A stretch of DNA of 39,204 nucleotides, taken from the NCBI GenBank assembly GCA_002702965.1, contig PADE01000161.1, positions 18,225 to 57,428 of the forward strand, read 5' to 3'. The notes beneath the pieces were generated by a model, which was given only the letters and a program-made list of their open reading frames with translations, was not told the DNA's origin and ran no database searches. This document shows, piece after piece, positions 1 through 7,586 of this stretch. The DNA comes from Planctomycetaceae bacterium. Lineage in GTDB: Bacteria; Planctomycetota; Planctomycetia; Pirellulales; Pirellulaceae. Position 1 is the first letter of the stretch. Every line of letters begins with the position of its first letter. Made by a program: the position numbers and the translations under genes.

Positions 1-771
1 TTCCTGGCGGTGGGGCTGGTCCGTCCGCACGTGCCTCTGGTGGCCCCCGAGTCGTTCTTCCGCCAGTACCCGGCGGCCGAGATGAAGCGCGCTGTGCGGA
101 TCGCCGACGATTGGTCCGATATCCCGGTTGCCGGAAGATCACTCAGCGCGCAGCGCATTGGGTTGGCGGGCAAGCCGGGGGCGCAACAAGGCGTGCTGTC
201 GGCCTATTACGCGGCGGTGGCGTTCATGGATGCCCAGGTGGGCCGATTGCTCGACGCGCTGGAGCGCGGGGGACTCGATCAGAATACCACCGTGGTGTTT
301 ACCAGCGATCACGGTTACCACCTGGGAGAACACGACTTCTGGCAGAAATTGAGCTTGCACGAGGAATCGGCCCGGATTCCGCTGGTGATCGCGGGACCGA
401 CGATCGCGTCGGCGGTGACCGACAGCCTGGCGCAGCAAATCGACCTATTCCCGACATTGGCGGACCTCGCTGAGCTGCCGGTTCCCGCGCACTGCCAGGG
501 AAAGAGCCTGATCGAAGTGCTCCGTAATCCGGGACATCGCGTCCACCGACAGATTTACTGCATGAAACGAGGCGGTCACCTGTTGCGCAGTGATCGCTGG
601 GCGTTCCTGTCCTACCGAGACGGTTCGGCCGAGCTGTACGATATGCGGGCCGATCGGCGCCAGTTCACCAACCTCGTCGATCAGCCGGCTCAGGCGGAAG
701 TCGTGGAGCAGATGCGCGCTCAGTTAACAGCGAAGCTCGCCCAGATCAACGCCGCGGCCGGACGTCGCTGA
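1..771 (+). CDS. Sulfatase, iduronate-2-sulfatase-like (3' part only)
   Basis: This is the C-terminal part of a type I sulfatase that hydrolyses a sulfate ester, probably on a sulfated polysaccharide. The reading frame is open from base 1, so the gene starts outside the window and the CxPSR formylglycine site is not visible. What is visible fits the iduronate-2-sulfatase-like subgroup: the opening GLVRPHVPL segment, a DHGYHLGEHDFWQK stretch that carries the second half of the metal and substrate site, and a C-terminal YDMRADRRQFTNL segment near the usual end of the family. It stops at 769-771, 163 bases before the next gene on the same strand. Family is clear; the exact substrate cannot be told. 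Confidence 0.9.
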   Translation, partial: FLAVGLVRPHVPLVAPESFFRQYPAAEMKRAVRIADDWSDIPVAGRSLSAQRIGLAGKPGAQQGVLSAYYAAVAFMDAQVGRLLDALERGGLDQNTTVVFTSDHGYHLGEHDFWQKLSLHEESARIPLVIAGPTIASAVTDSLAQQIDLFPTLADLAELPVPAHCQGKSLIEVLRNPGHRVHRQIYCMKRGGHLLRSDRWAFLSYRDGSAELYDMRADRRQFTNLVDQPAQAEVVEQMRAQLTAKLAQINAAAGRR

Positions 772-836
772 GTGCTGTCAGATCATGTTTCTGGTCGCTG
801 ACCGGGGATCGTTCGATCGGGGGGTGTCGCCGGGTC

Positions 837-884
837 TTGGCGGCGGTGGTCTGATCCCCGGTACAATACGGCTGCTGTACCGGG
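837..884 (+). promoter_or_regulatory. Candidate promoter with overlapping 9-bp inverted repeat
   Basis: A perfect inverted repeat, CCCGGTACA (857-865) and TGTACCGGG (876-884) with 10 bases between, lies 51 bases upstream of the transporter start. A -10-like TACAAT (862-867) overlaps its left arm, and a weak -35-like TTGGCG lies at 837-842 with a long 19-base spacer. The overlap suggests a repressor operator. No T-run follows, so it is not a typical terminator for the upstream sulfatase, although an RNA hairpin is possible. Confidence 0.35.
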
Positions 885-934
885 CGGTCGGGAGGGACAG
901 GTTACCGGGGCGCTGCACCGGAGGAAGTAGGTCG

Positions 935-2248
935 ATGCCAGAAAGAGAACATCACATGTTGGCTTCGCCGCCCGGCGCATTTCGCCGCGCCCAGTGGCGG
1001 ATGCTGTTGGCCACCATGCTCTGCTACCTGTTCTATTACACAGGCCGGCAGACGATGGGTTTTGCCATTCCCGGCATCGAGCGGGAATTGGGGCTCCAGA
1101 AATACCAGTTGGGCTGGCTCAGCACCGCGCTGTTGTGGACGTATGCGCTGGGGCAGGTGATCAATGGGAACCTGGCCGATCACTTGGGCGGCCGACGCAT
1201 GATGAGTCTCGGCGCCATTCTCTCCTGTGGACTCAACTGGGTGCTTAGTTTTGGTGGTGGCTTGGTCGGCCTGATCGTCCCCTGGTCGCTGAACGGGTAT
1301 GCGCAGGCGATGGGCTGGGCGCCCGGTTGCAAACTGGTTTCCAATTGGTGGTCGCGCGACGAACGCGGCTACACGTTTGGCTGGTTGGTATTCGCCGCCG
1401 GGATGGCCTCGGTGCTCTCCTACGTCACCTCGCTGCTAGTGATCGATGTCTACCAGCTCGACTGGCGGTGGATTTTCCGGCTGCCGGTGCTGCTGATGCT
1501 GGTGGGCGGCGCGGCCTTTTTCTTACTCGCGCGCGATGCTCCCAGTCAGCTGGGATTTGATGAACTGACCGACGGAGACGAGCAGGCGCCAGCTTCCCAT
1601 GCGGAGGATGACACGGTCTGGGACCGCTACCGAGTGGTGCTTGGCAATTGGAGGATCGTGGTTACTGGGATCGCTATCGGTTTTCAGAATAGCGCCCGCT
1701 ACGGCCTACTGATCTGGGTGCCGGTTCATTTTCTCGGGGCCGATTTCAAGCAGGGTGGAGGCCGCTGGATTTCTGTCATCCTGCCCCTCGGGATGGCGCT
1801 CGGTGCGCTCAGTAGCGGTTGGATCTCCGACCGGCTGTTCGGGGGTCGCCGCGGTAGCGTGATCTCACTCTTCATGCTGGCCGCCGGCCTTTCGGCGCTG
1901 GGGATGTACGCGCTTCCCGCAGGTAGTCCATGGGGCGTTGCGGCCCTCTTTTTGTGCGGTTTTTTCGCCTATCCGCAGGCGCCCTTCTTTGCCCTCGCCC
2001 CCGACCTGCTGGGCAGGAGATACGCGGCCACCGGGGTCGGTATCATGAACGCCTTCGCCTACGTCCTGGCGGGCCTATGCGAGCCTTTTATCGGTGCGAT
2101 GATGGAGCGTTTCCCGGTCCGCCGACTGGTGACCGATGCCGCCGGGGTGACGACCGAAGCGCTGCTGGACAATACGGCGTTGGTCTTTCCGATTGTGGCC
2201 GGGTTGTGCTTTTCTAGCGCCTTGGTGGCCCAGTTGATTCGCCGCTAA
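935..2248 (+). CDS. MFS transporter, organophosphate:phosphate antiporter (OPA)-like
   Basis: This is an inner-membrane major facilitator transporter of 437 residues with about 12 hydrophobic segments and a polar central loop around residues 205-230. The stretch LNGYAQAMGWAPGCK (about residues 118-132), followed by a tryptophan and an ERG motif, resembles the glycerol-3-phosphate and hexose-phosphate antiporters (GlpT/UhpT type). The substrate may therefore be an organophosphate, which is inference. The frame stays open back to 785, but the ATG at 935 has GGAGGAAG at 920-927 and gives a protein that begins just before the first membrane segment, so I chose it. The inverted repeat at 857-884 may be its operator. 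Confidence 0.88.
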   Translation: MPEREHHMLASPPGAFRRAQWRMLLATMLCYLFYYTGRQTMGFAIPGIERELGLQKYQLGWLSTALLWTYALGQVINGNLADHLGGRRMMSLGAILSCGLNWVLSFGGGLVGLIVPWSLNGYAQAMGWAPGCKLVSNWWSRDERGYTFGWLVFAAGMASVLSYVTSLLVIDVYQLDWRWIFRLPVLLMLVGGAAFFLLARDAPSQLGFDELTDGDEQAPASHAEDDTVWDRYRVVLGNWRIVVTGIAIGFQNSARYGLLIWVPVHFLGADFKQGGGRWISVILPLGMALGALSSGWISDRLFGGRRGSVISLFMLAAGLSALGMYALPAGSPWGVAALFLCGFFAYPQAPFFALAPDLLGRRYAATGVGIMNAFAYVLAGLCEPFIGAMMERFPVRRLVTDAAGVTTEALLDNTALVFPIVAGLCFSSALVAQLIRR

Positions 2249-2420
2249 AACCTCCGCCGCTCGGTACCAGCCTGGCACGACGTCGACGGCCGGCCTCTCG
2301 CGACGGGTGTTTTCATGTTTCTGGTGGCCTTTGATTTGCAGTGGCCGCAGAAACGGGTAGTCTTACGGACAGCGCGGCGGTCGCCGCCACGAGATCCCTC
2401 TGTTTCCTGAGGAGAGAAGC

Positions 2421-5400
2421 ATGCGCTGGGTCCTGTCCGTTACCGCCTTGGTTTGCCTCGGTCCCGTTTCTCTGGGTGTCGCCTCCGATTGGCCGATGTG
2501 GCGTCACGACGCGGCCCGCAGCGGTGCCACGGCTGGCGCCCTACCGGACCAGCTGGCGGTTTCCTGGTGGCGCGACTTGCCCGCCAACCATGTGGCCTGG
2601 GAAGAGGACCCGCGGATTCAGTTCGACGCCACCCACGAGCCGATTGTCGTTGGCCAGACTCTGATGGTGGCATCATCCCGGACCGACAGTATCACCGCCC
2701 TGGATACGCGCACCGGCAAGCAGCGATGGGTCTTTTTTGCCGACGGCCCGATTCGCTTTGCCCCCGTTGCGCGGCGGGGCGCGATCTACTTCGGTTCTGA
2801 TGACGGCCACGTCTACTGTGTCGACATCGCATCGGGGAAGCTGGTCTGGAAATTCAATGCGGCTCCGACCGGCCGCTTGGTCGTCGGGAACGAGCGCCTA
2901 ATCTCGGTCTGGCCGATTCGCGGTGGCCCGGTCGTCGGCGGTGACAAGCTCTATTTCACGGCCGGTGTCTGGCCGTTCGAGGGGACATCGCTGTACGCCC
3001 TCGACTTGGCCGCCGCCGACGGACAGCTGCCGCCGCACACGGTGACCCAGTTGGACAACGTCTCGCCACAGGGTTACCTGGTCTACAACCAGCAGCGACT
3101 CTACATCCCGGGTGGGCGCGCCAAGGCGACCTGTATCGACATCCGCTCCGGGAAAATCGTATCGCTCAACTACAACTCGTCGGGCAAGACCGACTACCAC
3201 GTCGCCAGCGCCGGACCGATGTTGTTCCACGGCGACAAGGTGTTCCATACACAGCTAGCGAGGATGATGCCCTGCGAGGGACACCGGCCCGTTTCTGACG
3301 GTCACACTTTTTTTGCCGGAAACGCGACCGGTGTTGTCGCTTTCAACATCGATCGCCGACGGACCATCAAGGGCAAGGATCGCAAGGGCAAAGATGTCGA
3401 AAAGGATGAAGTTCCCCAAGTCTGGCAAGTCGCGGTCGAGACCGGAGCGGCCAAGACGGTACCGGTCGAAGTCTACTGCCAGGCGGGCCCACGGGTTTTC
3501 GGGTGTCGTGGTGAGTCGGTGTTTGCCGTCCAATTGGGTGCGGGGGATGCTCCGCCAACGGTCGCTTGGAAAGCCGCGATCGAAGGTCAGCCGACGTCGA
3601 TGGTCGCCGCCGATGAGCGTCTGTTTGTGGTCACCCGCGGTGGCCGGATTTACAGTTTTGCCAACGTCGATGGTGCGCCGACGGCGCACCCGCTCGAGCC
3701 CACGCCAGCAACCCCGGCTGCGGCCGAGCTCAAACAGCAGGTTTCCCGGCTTGTCGGACGGGCCGCAGATCCGGCCGGTTATTGTCTGGTGTTGGGGTTG
3801 ACCACGGGTCAACTCGCGCTGGAGTTGGCTCGCCAGTCTGACCTGCGGGTGATCGCGGTTGACCAGGATCCGCAGGTCGTGCGCGACTTACGGCTGCGGG
3901 CGTTGGCGGAGGGGATCGATCCGCCCGCCCTATCGGCCCGCGTTGCCGATCCGCGGGACATTCAGCTACCTCCTTATCTGGCGACGCTGATTACCTCCGA
4001 ACGGCCTCAGTCGCTCGGCCTGACGGACGCCCGACAGGTGGCCCGTCTGTACGCCAGTTTGCGCCCCTACGGTGGCAGTTGGGCCGCTCCCATGGCGGCT
4101 GAGACGGGCGGGCGGCTGGAGGAGCTGGTGCAAGCCAAGACATTACCGCAGGCGGAACTCAGCCGCGAAGCGGGCTGGGTGGCGCTGACCCGCGTGGGGG
4201 CCCTGCCCGGCGCAGCCGACTGGACGCACGAATACGGAGATGCGGCGAACACGCTGATGTCCCAGGACCAACTCGTCAGAGCTCCGCTGGGGCTGCTCTG
4301 GTTCGGCGGGCCGGCCAGCAATGGCGAGCTCTACTACAACCGGCATTACTGGGGACCCGGGTTGACGGTCGTCGACGGGCGGATGGTGGTCCAGGGCCCG
4401 CAGCGGTTGGCGTCGATCGACATCTACACCGGGCGTGTCCTCTGGAAGCGCGAAGTCCGCGACGGGAGCGGACCGGGTCGCCGGGGCAATTTCTTTGAGA
4501 AGGAAAAGCCGGGTTACCACTTCGTGGCGGTTTCCGACAGCGTCTACCTGGTCTACCCCGACCACTGTCTGCGGCTCGATCCACAGACCGGCGAGACGCT
4601 CGCCGAGTTGAAACTGCCCTCGCCGGACGACCGGTTTGGCAAAGTCCGGGTGTGGCGTGACCAGTTGATTGTGACCGTTTTCCGCGAGCATGAAAAATTG
4701 GGAATGATGCCCCTGGCGATTACCGCTATCGATCGGTTTAAGGGTGAACTGAAGTGGACACGTGACGCATCTTATAGTGTGCCGTTGGTGGCCGTCGGCA
4801 AGGACACAGTCTATTTCTTTGACGGCGTGCTCAAAGACCTGTACGACGCTGCGAAACGGCGCGGTCTGGTTCCCGAGTCCGAGCCGTTTCGGTACCTCAA
4901 GGCGCTCGATGCCAAAACCGGAAAACCGCTCTGGGAGCGCACTACCAGTCGCGTTGTGACCTGGCTGGGATATTCCCAACAGCACGACATTCTGGTGGTT
5001 TCGAACAAGCGAGGAATCGATGCCCTGCGGGGCAAGGACGGCGAGGAACTCTGGAAGAAAGACGAAGAGGCCCCCGGCTTTGGCGGGCACCCCGAGAATG
5101 TCTGGGACAAGGTCATCGTCTCGGGGGATTTAGTGATCGATCAACGCGGCCCCGGTCGCGCCTTCCAGATCCAGTCGGGAAAGGTGGCCGAGCAGACCCA
5201 CCCCATTACCGGCGAGGCGGTTCCCTGGCAGTTCACCAAGACCGGCCACCACTGTAACTACGCGATCGCCAGCCCTCACCTGCTGACGTTTCGCGCCGAT
5301 GTCGCCGGGTTCTTCGACCGCGAGACGATGGGCTCGGCGCGGCTGCCGGGATTTCGCTCGGGCTGTCGCAATAGCTTGATTCCCGCGGGCGGGGTGCTCA

Positions 5401-6029
5401 ATGCGCCGAATTACGCGCACGGCTGCAGCTGTAGCTACAACCTGTTTACGTCGCTCGGTCTGGTGCATGTCCCCGACGTCGATCTGTGGACCTACAATGC
5501 GCTGAAATCACCACAGTCGGCGTCGCGCAGGTTCGGGATCAACTTGGGTGCACCGGGGGACCGCCTGGCCGCGGATGGAACGCTATGGATGGAATTTCCC
5601 AAGTCGGGCGATCCGTCTGCCAGCCTGGAAGTTCAAGTCGATGGAGAGAAGTTGAAATGGTTCCGGCAGCATTCTAGTAAGGTGCAAGGTGGGCGACTCA
5701 AGTGGGTGGCCGCATCGGGGGTGGAGGGGGCCTCGAAACTTCGGGTAACCCTGCCGGGCACCGAGTTGTCGCAGCGTCGTTACCAAGTCAATCTGTTTTT
5801 CCTGGAACCGAACGCCGGCCAGACGGGCCGCCGTCTGTTTGATGTCTCGATTCAGGGGCGCGAGGTGTTGAAGGACCTCGATGTCGCCCGTGAGGCGGGC
5901 GGGTCGGGGCGCAGTCTCGAAAAGCGTTTCAACGGTGTGTTGGCAAAAGACCAGATCGAAATCTCGTTTCGCGCCTCGCGGGGTGAGTCTGTGATCTGCG
6001 CCGTGGAGGTGATCGCGGAGTCCCAGTAG
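2421..6029 (+). CDS. Exported PQQ-like beta-propeller protein with internal methyltransferase-like and C-terminal malectin-like regions
   Basis: This 1202-residue protein has a Sec signal peptide (about residues 1-22) and starts at an ATG preceded by GGAG at 2411-2414. Residues about 25-430 hold BamB/PQQ-like propeller repeats, for example ALDTRTGKQRWVF and VDIASGKLVWKF. Residues about 434-590 look like a class I SAM-dependent methyltransferase core, with VLGLTTG near 456 and VIAVDQD near 477. Propeller repeats resume to about 1050. Cysteines 982, 1002 and 1004 form a motif shared with the protein at 32181. The last 150 residues resemble a malectin-type sugar-binding domain (YQVNLFFLEP, RRLFDVSIQGREVL). 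I infer a periplasmic or surface role in carbohydrate binding; enzymatic activity is unproven. The next gene starts 2 bases after the stop, so they are probably co-translated. Confidence 0.85.
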   Translation: MRWVLSVTALVCLGPVSLGVASDWPMWRHDAARSGATAGALPDQLAVSWWRDLPANHVAWEEDPRIQFDATHEPIVVGQTLMVASSRTDSITALDTRTGKQRWVFFADGPIRFAPVARRGAIYFGSDDGHVYCVDIASGKLVWKFNAAPTGRLVVGNERLISVWPIRGGPVVGGDKLYFTAGVWPFEGTSLYALDLAAADGQLPPHTVTQLDNVSPQGYLVYNQQRLYIPGGRAKATCIDIRSGKIVSLNYNSSGKTDYHVASAGPMLFHGDKVFHTQLARMMPCEGHRPVSDGHTFFAGNATGVVAFNIDRRRTIKGKDRKGKDVEKDEVPQVWQVAVETGAAKTVPVEVYCQAGPRVFGCRGESVFAVQLGAGDAPPTVAWKAAIEGQPTSMVAADERLFVVTRGGRIYSFANVDGAPTAHPLEPTPATPAAAELKQQVSRLVGRAADPAGYCLVLGLTTGQLALELARQSDLRVIAVDQDPQVVRDLRLRALAEGIDPPALSARVADPRDIQLPPYLATLITSERPQSLGLTDARQVARLYASLRPYGGSWAAPMAAETGGRLEELVQAKTLPQAELSREAGWVALTRVGALPGAADWTHEYGDAANTLMSQDQLVRAPLGLLWFGGPASNGELYYNRHYWGPGLTVVDGRMVVQGPQRLASIDIYTGRVLWKREVRDGSGPGRRGNFFEKEKPGYHFVAVSDSVYLVYPDHCLRLDPQTGETLAELKLPSPDDRFGKVRVWRDQLIVTVFREHEKLGMMPLAITAIDRFKGELKWTRDASYSVPLVAVGKDTVYFFDGVLKDLYDAAKRRGLVPESEPFRYLKALDAKTGKPLWERTTSRVVTWLGYSQQHDILVVSNKRGIDALRGKDGEELWKKDEEAPGFGGHPENVWDKVIVSGDLVIDQRGPGRAFQIQSGKVAEQTHPITGEAVPWQFTKTGHHCNYAIASPHLLTFRADVAGFFDRETMGSARLPGFRSGCRNSLIPAGGVLNAPNYAHGCSCSYNLFTSLGLVHVPDVDLWTYNALKSPQSASRRFGINLGAPGDRLAADGTLWMEFPKSGDPSASLEVQVDGEKLKWFRQHSSKVQGGRLKWVAASGVEGASKLRVTLPGTELSQRRYQVNLFFLEPNAGQTGRRLFDVSIQGREVLKDLDVAREAGGSGRSLEKRFNGVLAKDQIEISFRASRGESVICAVEVIAESQ

Positions 6030-6031
6030 CC

Positions 6032-7120
6032 GTGAAGTCGGGTGATTGCCAGACGGATGCCCCGGTTTGGGTCGACAGCGCCGACTCCGATTGGCCCGCG
6101 CGCCGCGGTGGTCCGGATCCCTCGATATTGGCGCTGCGCCGTTGCCCGATTATCGAGTCGGCCTGGCACGCGACCCATCAACTGCTCTCTGATGCGATGG
6201 TGTTGTTGGAGCGGCGACTCCACGAAACGCCCGTCCGAACGGTCGCGGTTTCTGGTTCACTGGGACGGATGGAGAAGACCGCGCACTCGGACCTCGACCT
6301 GATCGTGGTGCTCGAGGATGACGCGGCTGGCTGTGACGTGCTCGCCGAAGCGGCCTACGCCCAGGTCCGCCAATCGCTGCAGTCACTCGGACTTTGCGCT
6401 CCCCGAGAGGACGGAATTTTCGCCCGCTCCAGCAGTCAGGCGACACTCTGTGATCCGCTCCGGCGCGGGACGATCGCCGAAGATCCGGAGGTTTTTGGGA
6501 AACGCATCCAGTGGTTACTCGACTGCCAGCCGATTTATGGATTTGCGGCCTACGACCGGCTGTTTGACGCCGTGCTCGATTGGTACGCGGTCGTCACCGG
6601 CGACCCGCTGCGCGATGAGCCGGCCGGGTATCTGATCAATGACCTGCTGCGCTACTTCCGCGCGATTTGCGTCGATTGCCAATGGCGCGGCCGCGATGAT
6701 CCGGGGTCTTGGCGGCTGCGCAATCTCAAGTTGCTGCATACCCGACTCGTATCGTGTGGGGCCCTACTGGTGTCATTGGGCGCGTCGACTCGCGCGGGTC
6801 AGAAGGAGGATTGGCTGCGACGCCAATTGCGGTTTACGCCGTTGGAACGTTTGGCGCGGGTCTTCCAACTACACGATCAGGGGGGTGCGCTCAGCCGGAT
6901 CCTGGAACGCTACGAACGATTCCTCGATTTCTATGGCAATCCCTCCTTGCGCGCGGAGCTGATCACCCCCGGTGGCCCTCCAGAGGGTGCTCCATCGGAC
7001 CACCCTCTGTACCGCAGCCTGCGCGACAATGCGAATCAGATTCAGGACGAGCTGGTACGGTTTGTCCTCGCTCGACACGGGGATTGGAGCGACGCGTTTT
7101 TCCGCTATCTGATTCTGTAG
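6032..7120 (+). CDS. Nucleotidyltransferase-domain protein
   Basis: This 362-residue cytoplasmic protein carries the polymerase-beta-type nucleotidyltransferase signature GSLGRMEKTAHSDLDL (about residues 74-90): the GS dipeptide followed at the usual distance by the DxD metal site. Such domains transfer a nucleotide to a protein, RNA or small molecule, as in GlnD/DUF294-like proteins. The all-helical rest, including a late NQIQDELVRF segment, would be the substrate-binding part. It starts with GTG only 2 bases after the stop of the propeller gene, with GGAG at 6017-6020, so translational coupling is likely. The first 40 residues are poorly conserved in character and a later start is possible. 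The substrate is unknown. Confidence 0.75.
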   Translation: MKSGDCQTDAPVWVDSADSDWPARRGGPDPSILALRRCPIIESAWHATHQLLSDAMVLLERRLHETPVRTVAVSGSLGRMEKTAHSDLDLIVVLEDDAAGCDVLAEAAYAQVRQSLQSLGLCAPREDGIFARSSSQATLCDPLRRGTIAEDPEVFGKRIQWLLDCQPIYGFAAYDRLFDAVLDWYAVVTGDPLRDEPAGYLINDLLRYFRAICVDCQWRGRDDPGSWRLRNLKLLHTRLVSCGALLVSLGASTRAGQKEDWLRRQLRFTPLERLARVFQLHDQGGALSRILERYERFLDFYGNPSLRAELITPGGPPEGAPSDHPLYRSLRDNANQIQDELVRFVLARHGDWSDAFFRYLIL

Positions 7121-7121
7121 G

Positions 7122-7498
7122 GGTGTCGTCTGTCGGGATTCGATTTCCCAGGCCTTTACTGTCAGCGGCGTTGCGCCCTAGGTCCGCGCGTTCGTGGAGA
7201 AGACGTTCGCTGTCATCCAGTCCGGGCAGCTGTGTGCGATGGCCGGGTATTTCTTGGTTGCTCGAGAAGACCTGCTGCCCGACCTCTTTCGCTGGATCGT
7301 TGCCAATGAGACCTGGTCACCGACGGCAAACTGACCGACTTTCAATTCTATCTGGACCAACACATCGAACTGGACGAATACCGTCATGGGGTCCTCGCCG
7401 GGCGGCTGCTAGAGAGTCTTCGTGGGGGTGACGACCGGCTGTGGTCCGCTGCGGAACAGGCGGCTATTGACGCATTGCGGGCTCGACTGCCGTTCTGA
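7122..7498 (+). pseudogene. Remnant of a DUF3050 (heme-oxygenase-like fold) gene, frameshifted
   Basis: The space downstream of the nucleotidyltransferase gene holds the broken C-terminal half of a DUF3050 protein. In the frame entered at 7182 it reads VRAFVEKTFAVIQ followed by REDLLPDLFRWIV. A TAG at 7179-7181 interrupts the same frame upstream. Around 7303-7316 the homology moves to the frame of 7331, which reads FQFYLDQHIELDEYRHG and then WSAAEQAAIDALRARLPF, ending with TGA at 7496-7498. The family normally has about 250 residues; only about 105-120 can be traced, split over two frames, and no start codon or Shine-Dalgarno serves them. Assignment is from memory of the family pattern. Confidence 0.6.
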
Positions 7499-7586
7499 GA
7501 TGGCGGCTCGGACTCGCTAACGGTATTGCGCTGACGCACAATGGCCGCGTATCCGGTGCGTCATTGTGACGGTGTGCGTCGTCGTC

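Noticed and set aside
783-2325. 13-base direct repeat (TCATGTTTCTGGT) at 783-795 and 2313-2325, upstream of two genes
   Set aside because: Several repeats of this length are expected by chance in 39 kb, and the two copies lie at different distances from the starts.
4143-5090. 315-codon minus-strand frame inside the first propeller gene
   Set aside because: It is an antisense shadow; the plus-strand frame has propeller repeats throughout this stretch.
7532-7563. Inverted repeat TGACGCA / TGCGTCA between the DUF3050 remnant and the convergent membrane-protein gene
   Set aside because: The arms are only 7 bases with an 18-base loop and no T-run, so it is too weak to call a terminator.
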